Shown: piece by piece, positions 16,644 to 24,594 of the stretch | How positions within the stretch are numbered: the stretch's first letter is position 1 | Layout of the letters: the number at the start of each line of letters is the position of its first letter | Assembly (NCBI RefSeq): GCF_011045095.1 | Contig: NZ_JAALDL010000027.1 | Span: 1-39,583 of the forward strand | DNA: 39,583 nt | DNA from: Grimontia sedimenti | GTDB lineage: Bacteria; Pseudomonadota; Gammaproteobacteria; Enterobacterales; Vibrionaceae | Reading direction: 5' to 3' | Made by a program: the position numbers and the translations under genes | The notes under the pieces: model-generated | Databases searched by the model: none | What the model was told of the DNA's origin: nothing | What the model saw: only the letters and a program-made list of their open reading frames with translations

Positions 16644-17989
16644 TGAATGACATCATCCAATTCCTATCTGACATCGTCGCGGGTGAACTCGATATTTATG
16701 TCATCACATTCACGCTCGTTTCCGTGATGATTGTGCTGCTTTTCCTTAGCTTCCCGATGGTTGTGCCATTGGCAATCGGTGCTTTAATAGGCCTGCTTCA
16801 TTTTTCGCTCGTCGATCCTGAAGTGCTCATCCAGCAGATGGTGACGGGGATTTCCCCCAACGCACTTATCGCCGTGCCTATGTTCATCTTCGCTGCAGAC
16901 ATCATGACCCGCGGCCACACGGCCAATAATCTGCTCGGTCTGATTCAGGCGTTTGTTGGCCACTTAAAAGGCGGCTTGCCGATTACTACCTGCATCAGTT
17001 GTACATTATTTGGCTCTGTCTCTGGCTCTACACAGGCGACTGTGGTTTCCGTGGGACAAATCATGCGGCCTAAATTGCTGCAAGCTGGCTATAAAGATAG
17101 CTTTGTCATGGCACTTATCATCAACGCTAGCGACATTGCTTTTCTGATCCCGCCCAGTATCGGTTTGATTCTTTATGGCACACTTGCCAATGCCAGTGTC
17201 GGTGAACTCTTCATTGCGGGTATTGGGCCCGGCATTGTCCTCACTATCTTCTTTGCTACTTATAGCTACTTTTATAGCCGCAAACATTCAGACAGCATCA
17301 GTTTGGTTGAAGAAACCAACCGTGAAGAAAAAATGGAAGCGATTAGAAAATCTATCCTTCCTTTAGGCTTTCCTGCTCTGATCATTGGCGGGATCTATTC
17401 AGGTATTGTCACACCCACAGAAGCAGCGTCCTTCGCCGTGCTCTACGCTATTGTCGTTGAGTGTGTGTTTTACCGAATTTTAGGTACCATAGATGTGCTT
17501 GATGCTGCATTAAGCACAGGCCTGATTACCGCGGTCGTATTTGTTTTGGTTGGGATTGGACAGGCTTTTTCTTGGTACATCTCGTTCGAACAAATTCCGC
17601 AGGACTTGCTGGCCCCGTTAGACCTCAGCAGCGCCTCTCATGAATACATTCTGTTTGTTATCGCGTTGGCGTTTTTTGTCGGATGTATGTTTGTCGACTC
17701 CTTGGTGGTATTGCTGATCCTAACACCTATTTTCGCGCCAATTGTTGATGCAGCAGGGCTGGACCCCGTTCACGTAGGCGTGCTTATCACCCTGCAAATG
17801 GCGATAGGATCTGCAACACCTCCTTTCGGTTGCGACATCTTTACTGCTATTGCGATTTTTCAGCGTCCTTATCTTGAGGTCATTCGAGGTGCCTTGCCTT
17901 TCTTCCTCATTCTGTTGGTGATGTCAGCATTGCTCATTTTCTTGCCGGATATTGCACTTTTGCCGAGAGACATACTATTCAGTAAATAA
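16643..17989 (+). CDS. TRAP transporter large permease (DctM family)
   Basis: 448 aa, very hydrophobic, with about 11-12 membrane segments expected. DctM/IT-superfamily hallmarks include FLSFPMVVPLAIGALIG, TGISPNALIAVPMFIFAADIMTRG, GGLPITTCISCTLFGSVSGST, IPPSIGLILYGTLANASVGELFIAGI, PTEAASFAVLYAIVV and QMAIGSATPPFGCDIF. The repeated helix-loop-helix Na+/substrate motifs (SGST and SATPPFG) are intact. It forms the sodium-driven channel in the inner membrane with the small permease. Start codon overlap with the preceding stop indicates translational coupling. Confidence 0.95.
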   Translation: MNDIIQFLSDIVAGELDIYVITFTLVSVMIVLLFLSFPMVVPLAIGALIGLLHFSLVDPEVLIQQMVTGISPNALIAVPMFIFAADIMTRGHTANNLLGLIQAFVGHLKGGLPITTCISCTLFGSVSGSTQATVVSVGQIMRPKLLQAGYKDSFVMALIINASDIAFLIPPSIGLILYGTLANASVGELFIAGIGPGIVLTIFFATYSYFYSRKHSDSISLVEETNREEKMEAIRKSILPLGFPALIIGGIYSGIVTPTEAASFAVLYAIVVECVFYRILGTIDVLDAALSTGLITAVVFVLVGIGQAFSWYISFEQIPQDLLAPLDLSSASHEYILFVIALAFFVGCMFVDSLVVLLILTPIFAPIVDAAGLDPVHVGVLITLQMAIGSATPPFGCDIFTAIAIFQRPYLEVIRGALPFFLILLVMSALLIFLPDIALLPRDILFSK

Positions 17990-18016
17990 CATTTGATAAT
18001 CAAGGAGAACAACGTA

Positions 18017-19198
18017 ATGCCCCTATTGCCACTGAACCCACCAGCCAGAGGCTTTGCTCAACGTGAATTCGAATTACGCACTTGTGAGCTACAAAAACAG
18101 ATGCGGGGAAAGCAGCTTGATGCCATTTTCTTCACGACTGAGGCTGAGTTTCGCTATTTCAGTGGCTTTAAATCGCAGTTCTGGGAAAGCCCTACCCGAC
18201 CTTGGTTTCTGGTTGTTCCTGCCGAAGGAAAACCCATTGCGGTCGTCCCTGAAATTGGCGTCTCTGGTTTTGAACTCACCTGGATAACGGATGTGCGCAG
18301 CTGGCCCTCGCCCAGACCTGAGGACGATGGCATCAGCTTACTCGCCAAGACACTGCACGAAGTCAGCACACGGTTTCGCCGCATTGGCGCCATGCTGGGT
18401 CCGGAAACCCATTTACGCATGCCAGCGAACAACTTCGCCTCGCTTCAGAAATTGCTGTCACACCACTCTTGGGTAGATGTATCGAACATTATCCAGACCA
18501 TAAGAAGCGTTAAATCCAAAGCAGAGATAGAGAAAATCCGATTCTCATGCAATATCGCCGCTGAAGCCTTTGACTACCTGCGACAACACTTATCTGTGGG
18601 CGTTACTGAAAGAGAAGCGTGTAAAGCCATGCATTTAGAAATGCTCAGGCTTGGCGCGGATTCGTGTCCGTATCTTATTTCAGGCTCTGGCCGCGCAGGG
18701 TACGACAGTATCATCATGGGGCCTACCGATCGGATACTTGCTGAAGGTGATGTACTCGTTATCGACACAGGCGCCAACTTTGACGGCTATTTCTGCGATT
18801 TTGACCGAAACTACGCGTTTGGTAGCGCAACGAAAGAAACGGTAGACGCCTATGAAGCGGTTTATGCGGCCACGGAAGCAGGGCTAGCAGCTGCACAGCC
18901 GGGTCGCACGACAGGCGATGTGTGGCAAGCCATGTGGTCAGTCTTAGAACAAGCAGGGGCACTTGGCAACGATGTTGGGAGAATGGGTCACGGTCTTGGC
19001 ATGCAACTAACTGAGTGGCCTTCTTTTATTCCTAAAGGAGATGTGGTGTTAAAGCCCGGTATGGTGCTTACCTTGGAACCAGGAATGGCATTTGCCCTCA
19101 ACCGTATGATGGTGCACGAAGACAATATCGTTATCACGGAAAATGGGTGTGAACTTTTACACCCGAGAACCTGGGACAAACTGCCTGTTATTGGTTAG
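18017..19198 (+). CDS. M24 family metallopeptidase (Xaa-Pro peptidase/DoeA-like fold)
   Basis: 393 aa from the ATG at 18017 (AAGGAG 9 nt upstream). The N-terminal creatinase-type domain is at about 15-155, and the pita-bread M24 domain at about 165-385. All five metal ligands are visible: D250 (VIDTGANFDGYF), D261 (CDFDRNYAFG), H325 (MGHGLGMQLTEWPSF), E354 (LTLEPGMAFA) and E368 (VHEDNIVI). Ectoine hydrolase DoeA/EutD and creatinase share this two-domain architecture, and creatinase works without the dinuclear metal centre. This protein keeps a full centre, so a metal-dependent peptidase or amidase is the safer call. It lies 27 bp after the TRAP large permease and is probably the last gene of the operon. 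Its 3' end overlaps the convergent HAD gene by 11 bp. Confidence 0.88.
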   Translation: MPLLPLNPPARGFAQREFELRTCELQKQMRGKQLDAIFFTTEAEFRYFSGFKSQFWESPTRPWFLVVPAEGKPIAVVPEIGVSGFELTWITDVRSWPSPRPEDDGISLLAKTLHEVSTRFRRIGAMLGPETHLRMPANNFASLQKLLSHHSWVDVSNIIQTIRSVKSKAEIEKIRFSCNIAAEAFDYLRQHLSVGVTEREACKAMHLEMLRLGADSCPYLISGSGRAGYDSIIMGPTDRILAEGDVLVIDTGANFDGYFCDFDRNYAFGSATKETVDAYEAVYAATEAGLAAAQPGRTTGDVWQAMWSVLEQAGALGNDVGRMGHGLGMQLTEWPSFIPKGDVVLKPGMVLTLEPGMAFALNRMMVHEDNIVITENGCELLHPRTWDKLPVIG

Positions 19199-19790
19199 TA
19201 CTGATTCTATTTCCACATAAGTACTTCACATCCGCTAAGGCAAGCATAGGTAGATCTTCATCAGTATCCCCATAAGCATATACCTGAGTATACTTGTTAA
19301 GGTCTACCGTTTTCCGCACTGCAGCAGCTTTGTTTTCGCAGCTACAATCACCATTCAGATATCGCCCTGTGAACCGCCCATTTTTTACTGACATAGTGCT
19401 GCAAAGCAGTTTTATATCATGGCGTTCGCAGAAATGACGGAGGTAGATATTCAGTGTGGCAGAGACAAGATAAACGTCGTCACCATTTGCCTTATGCTTG
19501 GCAAGCGTTTCCATCGCATCTGGCTTTAATACGGTTGTCAGATACTCGACAGCAAAGCGCTTGGCAATCAGATCGACCTCTTCTTCGCACCGACGCCAAA
19601 ACGCGACGTATGCAAGTACTGGGCGTGTTTTTCTGGCAGGAAGAAGGCCAAGCTTGTATAGCAAAATAACTGGCCACACCAACGCAAAACCTATCGCGAG
19701 CCGACGTTTTGGGGTCGCGTAGAAAAGAAACGCAGTGAAGGTATCTTCCGTGGTGATGGTGCCATCAAAATCAAAGAGCGCTAAATTCAT
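19188..19790 (-). CDS. HAD-IB family phosphatase (SerB/PSP-like)
   Basis: 200 aa. Motif I is DFDGTIT near the N-terminus (nucleophile D7, acid D9). Motif II is the Ser of VYLVSATLN (about 109-112). Motif III/IV is NKAAAVRKTV followed by YGDTDEDLPML. The segment LAIGFALVWPVILLYKLGLLP is the helical cap, common in HAD-IB members annotated as HAD-superfamily subfamily IB hydrolases. It is expected to dephosphorylate a small metabolite or glycerophosphate-type substrate. The gene starts 3 bp after the GNAT stop, so the two are translationally coupled, and its 3' end runs 11 bp into the opposing M24 gene. Confidence 0.87.
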   Translation of the reverse strand: MNLALFDFDGTITTEDTFTAFLFYATPKRRLAIGFALVWPVILLYKLGLLPARKTRPVLAYVAFWRRCEEEVDLIAKRFAVEYLTTVLKPDAMETLAKHKANGDDVYLVSATLNIYLRHFCERHDIKLLCSTMSVKNGRFTGRYLNGDCSCENKAAAVRKTVDLNKYTQVYAYGDTDEDLPMLALADVKYLCGNRISTNQ

Positions 19791-19793
19791 CGG

Positions 19794-20309
19794 TTAAAAT
19801 GGCAGCCCCATCAGCTTTACGTCGTCTGATGGCCAGACTTTGTTCAGGCTTTTCGCCATGGTTTTTCCAGCCAATATCCACCCGTTTTCCGGGTTATGCA
19901 TGAGGACATTTGTCGTCGTTTCATAGCCGCTGGAGCTGTAAATCTCTGCTTCCCCAAACAACAACGCAAAATCATCTCCTGCGGCCAATCTATGCTGATG
20001 CACTTCTTTGAGTATCTGCTTGACCAGCCCCTGACCACGAAATGCCTGATTGACACAAACTTCCGCAATACCCGCAATGGAATACTCAATTCCATCAATA
20101 GATACCTGTTTTTCGTGGACGGCAATATGCGCAGCGAGTTCATCACCTTCCCAAGCCATATATCGGTGTTGAGGCATTTCTTTGTAATAGCGTTGCTGAG
20201 CAAAGTGTTCAGGGTCGTTGTTGTTGAGGAAACAACGGCTGAGGAGTCCTCTGATTTGCTCATCAATCATGTCAGTCACATCAGAGTCTGGGAGGTATTG
20301 AATTCGCAT
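19794..20309 (-). CDS. GNAT family N-acetyltransferase
   Basis: 171 aa. The GNAT core is IAGIAEVCVNQAFRGQGLVKQILKEVHQHR: the strand-4 V-C-V followed by the acetyl-CoA pyrophosphate loop FRGQGLV (R/Q-x-x-G-x-G/A pattern). A second conserved stretch is FALLFGEAEIYSSSGYE. The N-terminal RYMAWEGDELAAHIAVHE is the beta2-beta3 hairpin. The acceptor is unknown, and small-molecule and protein acetyltransferases share this fold. The start ATG at 20309 has AAGGT 5 nt upstream. It is the first gene of a coupled pair with the HAD phosphatase. Confidence 0.88.
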   Translation of the reverse strand: MRIQYLPDSDVTDMIDEQIRGLLSRCFLNNNDPEHFAQQRYYKEMPQHRYMAWEGDELAAHIAVHEKQVSIDGIEYSIAGIAEVCVNQAFRGQGLVKQILKEVHQHRLAAGDDFALLFGEAEIYSSSGYETTTNVLMHNPENGWILAGKTMAKSLNKVWPSDDVKLMGLPF

Positions 20310-20339
20310 TGTTTACCTTATGACGAGGTGAGTTTGCAA

Positions 20340-20675
20340 TTACTCTATATTATTGATTTTATTATTTCTACGATTAAAAAGGCGGGAAAGAAATCCGACT
20401 TGGAGATAACCATAAACCAGCTGAATGGAAACAATAATAGGGACTAACCAAGTCGGCAGATGTATATCCAGGAACGAAACTAAAACAGAAGGCAGACCCA
20501 GTACAAATAAACTCACTGCCACAAAAGCGGTTAAGCTGTAGTCGAATACGCCCCAGTCTGATTTGAACCCCAAACCCAGCACAACGCTTAATGCCAGAAA
20601 CCAAAGACCGATCACGACAACAAAGTGGAGCAGACTAAAAAGAAGAAGTTTTGGTGATGACAACAGTTTTACCAC
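20340..20675 (-). CDS. Small three-helix membrane protein of unknown function
   Basis: Up to 111 aa. Three hydrophobic segments: LLLFSLLHFVVVIGLWFLAL (about 9-30), LTAFVAVSLFVLGLPSVLVS (about 48-68) and WLVPIIVSIQLVYGYLQVGF (about 75-95), with a basic tail SRLFNRRNNK. This is an inner-membrane protein with no recognisable family. The start is uncertain: the GTG at 20675 overlaps the preceding gene by 7 bp, and a TTG at 20663 with GGGAG upstream is an alternative. The overlap suggests expression with the upstream small gene. Confidence 0.6.
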   Translation of the reverse strand: MVKLLSSPKLLLFSLLHFVVVIGLWFLALSVVLGLGFKSDWGVFDYSLTAFVAVSLFVLGLPSVLVSFLDIHLPTWLVPIIVSIQLVYGYLQVGFLSRLFNRRNNKINNIE

Positions 20676-20998
20676 TCCCGCCAGTTTTCAGTGATGTCTT
20701 CTTCAACACTGTGCCCTGCCTGAGCGACAACATAGAATATCAGCTCACAAATACCTTCACGCTGATCGGTTTCTATCAGGCATTCACCACATTGTTTGTT
20801 CAAGTCGTTCAACGCCAGGACCAAAGCTTTCACTTGCGCATCCACCCAAGATATATCCGCTTTTTTGCCTGACAACATCACGTTACCGGCAAAGTTATTG
20901 AGCAGTTCACCGCAGTATTCGACCTGTGACAGCTGATACGGTGGATTGTCATCATTTGCAATGAACTCCGCCATCCAATAAAGGATGCTTTTGCGCAT
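20669..20998 (-). CDS. Small cytoplasmic hypothetical protein
   Basis: About 109 aa from the ATG at 20998 (MRKSILYWMAEFIANDD), which has AAGGAAG 8 nt upstream. A longer frame begins with a TTG at 21019, without a good site. The sequence is acidic and predicted helical, with three cysteines (YCGELL, CGECL, ICELIF). The CxxC in QCGECL could in principle bind metal, but no zinc-ribbon pattern is complete. I do not recognise a family. It overlaps the small membrane protein by 7 bp, so the two probably work or are made together. Confidence 0.6.
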   Translation of the reverse strand: MRKSILYWMAEFIANDDNPPYQLSQVEYCGELLNNFAGNVMLSGKKADISWVDAQVKALVLALNDLNKQCGECLIETDQREGICELIFYVVAQAGHSVEEDITENWREW

Positions 20999-21113
20999 CG
21001 ATTCGACTTCCTTATCCAAGGCCTAATATTCCTTTTATTGCTGTGTCTGGTAATTAGTATGCCTAGGGAGGAAAATAAGGAATGTTTAGTCATCAAGACT
21101 GGAAGGAAGAAAT

Positions 21114-21138
21114 CCAGCGGGCACATTCGTCCCGCTGG
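21114..21138 (-). terminator. Possible terminator after the patatin-like gene
   Basis: CCAGCGGG and CCCGCTGG form an 8-bp stem with a 9-nt loop, 11 bp downstream of the minus-strand stop at 21149. The following sequence on the minus strand (ATTTCTTCC) is only moderately T-rich, so this is a weak call. Confidence 0.45.
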
Positions 21139-21148
21139 TTGAGTTTTT

Positions 21149-22291
21149 CTAGGAGGCTTTGTCGAGCTTATTGCTTGCCACTTTATTGCCTTCTACCCAA
21201 CACCCTTCATACTGGCGTTGGTGGAAATGACAAGGTAAGCCTTCGTTAGGTTGCGTCCATGGCGATTCTTTCAGCGCCTGTTTCATGTCGTTATAGCCAC
21301 ATTCGCGGCGCAGACGGATAGAGCGGCGGGAGAACTCAGCATCGCTGAGTGGAATATGCCCCTGAAGCGGATCAAAAGTGATATGTACGATATCTATCTT
21401 ATTGCCGACTTTCAGCGTCGTCACATCCGGCACTTGCGCGCTGCCTACCAGTTCTGGGGCGGTTTTCAGCACATGGTCGAGGTTGCGTTTGGCAATCAAA
21501 GCTTCAACATGCTCGCTGGTACGGCTGGCAAATTGAATTTCCTTCTCGCGCCACAGCACTTCACTCATGGTTTTCGGCAACTCTCCATTCGCGTTCCAAA
21601 GGTCGACCATAAAAATCAGCAGTTCATCATCACCCGCCAGATCCAAAATACCATTCACTGGCGTGTTCGAAACTACACCGCCATCCCAGAAGTATTCCTC
21701 CCCAATCTGAGTGGCTGGGAAGCCAGGAGGCAAGGAGCCGCTTGCCACTGCGTGGGCCGGTTCAATTTCGTCTGTTTTACTGTCAAAGAACACCAGTTCG
21801 CCATCTGTCACACGGGTCGCACCGACGGTTAAACGGGTTTTGTTTTGATTGATCAGCTCAAAGTCAGCGAGTTCAGCCAAGGTTTTGAAAAGCGGTGAAG
21901 TATCGTAGAAACTGGTTGCCGCTTCACCCGGAGGCGCGAGCCAAGGATTAATCGGGCGTGGCGTAAAGAAATCAGGTTGACCAAACATCAGTGCTGAAGA
22001 AGCACTCATGGTGTTGAATGCCATTGCCAGTGACATTGGAATATTTGCATCGGTATCTGGACGTGAAATGCGTTCCCAAAAAGCTTCCAGTTTGCCTAAT
22101 CTGTCTTCAGGCTTATTACCCGCCAACACTGCTGAATTCAACGCGCCAATAGAAATGCCTGCAAACCAGTCTGGCTCAAACCCCGCTTCTTTCATCGCTT
22201 CATAAGCGCCAATGTGATACGCCCCTAAAGCGCCGCCACCTTGCAGCACCAAACAAACTTTAGGCTTCTTGTTGCGTCTTGTTGTTGCCAT
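21149..22291 (-). CDS. Patatin-like phospholipase with DUF3734-type C-terminus
   Basis: 380 aa. The oxyanion-hole motif is LQGGGALGAYHIG (about 16-28). The nucleophile elbow is GISIGA (S47), and the catalytic Asp is in YFWDGGVVSNTP (D203). Serine and aspartate make the patatin dyad. After about residue 215 a conserved extension follows (LLIFMVDLWNANGELP, then RTSEHVEALIAKRNLDHVLK), as in bacterial patatins carrying DUF3734, a group close to RssA-like proteins and to poly-hydroxybutyrate-associated patatins. No signal peptide, so it is an intracellular lipid acyl hydrolase. The start has AGGAG 8 nt upstream. Transcribed alone. Confidence 0.92.
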   Translation of the reverse strand: MATTRRNKKPKVCLVLQGGGALGAYHIGAYEAMKEAGFEPDWFAGISIGALNSAVLAGNKPEDRLGKLEAFWERISRPDTDANIPMSLAMAFNTMSASSALMFGQPDFFTPRPINPWLAPPGEAATSFYDTSPLFKTLAELADFELINQNKTRLTVGATRVTDGELVFFDSKTDEIEPAHAVASGSLPPGFPATQIGEEYFWDGGVVSNTPVNGILDLAGDDELLIFMVDLWNANGELPKTMSEVLWREKEIQFASRTSEHVEALIAKRNLDHVLKTAPELVGSAQVPDVTTLKVGNKIDIVHITFDPLQGHIPLSDAEFSRRSIRLRRECGYNDMKQALKESPWTQPNEGLPCHFHQRQYEGCWVEGNKVASNKLDKAS

Positions 22292-22582
22292 GTCCCTGTC
22301 TCCTGTGATTTGAACTGACTTCTTTATAGACCAGTAAATTAGGCATTGGCATGACGTTTTTTATTTGTTCAGGGACAAGCACGGTGCGGTCACAATTTGT
22401 GTTTAATGCTTACACCCAGACGATCTGAAGATGCTGGATTCAACAAGTCGCTTCAATTTTTTAAGTGCACATACTTTTCTGTGAATTGTTCGCTGATGCA
22501 GAAAATAGACATAGGCATTTGCCCCACCTGCTAATTTGTAGAAATAATGACCAAACAATCATTAGCCACTAGAGAGGCTGGT
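22292..22582. other. Divergent intergenic region between the patatin-like gene and speB
   Basis: No gene seen. It holds the second copy of the dispersed hairpin repeat (22414-22455) and should carry the promoters of both divergent genes. Confidence 0.5.
22414..22455. repeat. Dispersed hairpin repeat, copy 2
   Basis: Reads ACCCAGACGATCTGAAGATG, then CTGGATTCAACAAGTCGCTT. It matches the copy at 10101 in the blocks ACCCA-ACG, CTGAA-ATGC and GGATTCA-GTCG. CTGAA faces TTCA, as in the first copy. Confidence 0.5.
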
Positions 22583-23497
22583 ATGGAAGACGTATTTTCA
22601 AGAAAAGATGATTCATTGTATTCCAATCCCTATTCGTTTCTTCGCCTGCCCATGGTTAAAGATCCAAGAGATACCGCTGCCGATGTAGTGGTTTTGGGCA
22701 TGCCGTATGACATGGCAACAACCGGACGATCAGGCACGCGTTTAGGACCTGATGCCGTCAGGCGTGCGTCGGTGAATCTCGCGTGGGAAGGGTTTCGCTA
22801 CCCTTGGCCGTTCGATCTTCGTGAGCGATGCAATATCGTTGATGCCGGAGATTTAATTTTCACCTGTGGTGACAGCGAAGATTTCCTCGACATGGCAACC
22901 AGTGCAGCGAATGACATTCTCACCACAGGCAAAGCCATGCTCACACTGGGCGGAGATCATTTCGTCACCCTTCCTCTGCTTCGCGCACATCACGCCAAGC
23001 ATGGTGAAATGGCGCTCATTCATTTCGATGCCCATACCGATACATACAGCCAAGGCAGCAAGTACGACCATGGCACCATGTTTTATCACGCACCCAAAGA
23101 AGGGTTGATTGACCCATCAGCCTCAGTACAAATTGGGATCCGGACAGATTACGACAGAGACCACCATGCGTTTAACGTGATTTGTGCGGAAGCCGCCAAT
23201 GACATGACGCCGGATGAGATCGCCAATCATGTCAAAGCTTTGGTAGGCGGAAAGCCCGCGTACATTACTTTTGATATCGATTGCCTTGATCCCGCCTTTG
23301 CTCCCGGTACAGGCACACCGGTGATAGGCGGAATAACCTCTGACAAAGCATTGAGGATCTTACGTGGGTTGCGCGGTATCAATCTGGTTGGGATGGATGT
23401 AGTGGAAGTCAGCCCGCCTTTCGACAATAGCGAAATTACAGCTTTAGCCGGCGCGACGATCGCCACTGAGCTGCTCCACCTTTGGGCATCAAAATAA
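22583..23497 (+). CDS. speB: Agmatinase
   Basis: 304 aa from the ATG at 22583, which has GAGAGG 5 nt upstream. An in-frame ATG at 22547 would add 12 residues but has no site. From 22583 the distance to the conserved FLRLPM block equals that in E. coli SpeB. It hydrolyses agmatine to putrescine and urea with a binuclear Mn centre in the cytoplasm. All ligands are visible: H126 ([14 protein letters not shown]), D149, H151, D153 (HFDAHTDTY), D231 and D233 ([15 protein letters not shown]). Further signatures are [17 protein letters not shown] and [11 protein letters not shown]. Arginine decarboxylase (speA) is not adjacent. The gene stands alone and is convergent with the alpha/beta hydrolase. 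Confidence 0.95.
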   Translation: MEDVFSRKDDSLYSNPYSFLRLPMVKDPRDTAADVVVLGMPYDMATTGRSGTRLGPDAVRRASVNLAWEGFRYPWPFDLRERCNIVDAGDLIFTCGDSEDFLDMATSAANDILTTGKAMLTLGGDHFVTLPLLRAHHAKHGEMALIHFDAHTDTYSQGSKYDHGTMFYHAPKEGLIDPSASVQIGIRTDYDRDHHAFNVICAEAANDMTPDEIANHVKALVGGKPAYITFDIDCLDPAFAPGTGTPVIGGITSDKALRILRGLRGINLVGMDVVEVSPPFDNSEITALAGATIATELLHLWASK

Positions 23498-23517
23498 ACT
23501 CGCAGAAGCTTGGGTAG

Positions 23518-24405
23518 TCAGCCAGCGTTGCGTTTCTGGCTGACTTCCTGCTCGATGGGATGCGCTTCAATAAAGTGTTCGACATCATGTCGGTATGACT
23601 TGTAGAACAGATTAGGCGCATGCCCACATCCCAGATAGTAATTTACGGCCATTTCCGGCTGAACTTCCCGCATTTTTTTCACTATGCCTTTAGTGAGCAC
23701 GTCTGAGTGCAAACCGTGCATCAGCATTAGCGGCAAATTCAGGTTCCCAAAATGTCGCCAGAGATTCATCGGCGGAGAGTTGGGGTCATACTGCGCCAGA
23801 ATTTGAGGATCATAGTGCGTGGTGTAGTCACCGTTTTCCAGCCTTCGGACGGAAGCCGAAATCATGGTGTGCCATTGTTCGCAAGTGTGGGGACCAAATG
23901 GTTGGTATAGCGTTTGGAGATATTGGTTAATTTCGTTATAGCGACGGAATGCGATGGGTTTCTGCACGTAATTAACGATACGCTCTAACGCATCTTGCGG
24001 CACTTCCGGGCCAATATCGTTAAGCACCAATGTGGTAATCCGAGCACCGAAATCAGGGCTGGACGCGATCAACATGCCAATCAAACCGCCCATACTTGTA
24101 CCAACCCAATGCACTTTATCGCAACAATAGAAGTCCATCAGTTTCACAGCCATATCAATGTAGTTGGCGTAGCTGTATTCGGTTTTCGGATTATCCGCCC
24201 ACTGAGAAAGCCCTCGTCCAAGGGTGTCAGGTGCAAGCACCCGGTAGCCTTTTGCAGCCAGCTCATCCCCAAGCTCAACAAAATCGATGCTGTTGCGTGC
24301 CAAGCCATGCCAGCAAATCACTGTCTCCCCGCCTTCAGGGTTCCATGCACGAACGTGGATTTCGCGTCCGTTGATAATTGGATACTGATGCAGCATTTCA
24401 GACAT
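23518..24405 (-). CDS. Alpha/beta hydrolase
   Basis: 295 aa. Oxyanion strand ICWHGLARNS (about 30-39), the second strand with VLAPDTLGRGLS (about 56-67), nucleophile elbow WVGTSMGGLIG (S104), acid in MHGLHSDVLTKG (about residue 240) and catalytic His in YLGCGHAPNLF (about 266). It fits the class of alpha/beta fold hydrolases that includes meta-cleavage and lipase-like enzymes. No signal peptide. The start has GGGAGAG 7 nt upstream. The substrate cannot be read from the sequence, and the neighbours (agmatinase, DUF523) give no clear pathway. Confidence 0.88.
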   Translation of the reverse strand: MSEMLHQYPIINGREIHVRAWNPEGGETVICWHGLARNSIDFVELGDELAAKGYRVLAPDTLGRGLSQWADNPKTEYSYANYIDMAVKLMDFYCCDKVHWVGTSMGGLIGMLIASSPDFGARITTLVLNDIGPEVPQDALERIVNYVQKPIAFRRYNEINQYLQTLYQPFGPHTCEQWHTMISASVRRLENGDYTTHYDPQILAQYDPNSPPMNLWRHFGNLNLPLMLMHGLHSDVLTKGIVKKMREVQPEMAVNYYLGCGHAPNLFYKSYRHDVEHFIEAHPIEQEVSQKRNAG

Positions 24406-24594
24406 GATTTGGCTCTCCCTCCGTGTTCCCCTTCGCGCACATCACCATCTATTGGTTTGGATTTCACAGGGGGTAAGACTAATTATTTGACCGATTTCAC
24501 ATTTCCTCAACTCTACTGTGAAAAAAAGTCTGTTTCTCTTCAATCCAGATCCGATACCATCGCCGTTAACCATTTCAAAACCACGCGAACCTCT

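Noticed and set aside
10830-19198. Calling the middle locus a standard ectoine degradation cluster
   Set aside because: DoeB/EutE, the aminotransferase and the dehydrogenase are absent. The PLP enzyme looks like DpaL and not EutB, and the M24 protein keeps its metal ligands.
21251-21832. 193-aa plus-strand ORF
   Set aside because: A mirror of the patatin-like gene, with no start site or domain features.
23995-24594. Long plus-strand frame upstream of and in frame with DUF523
   Set aside because: It lies antisense to the alpha/beta hydrolase over most of its length and has no relation to DUF523 proteins, which start at MKKVLVSACL.
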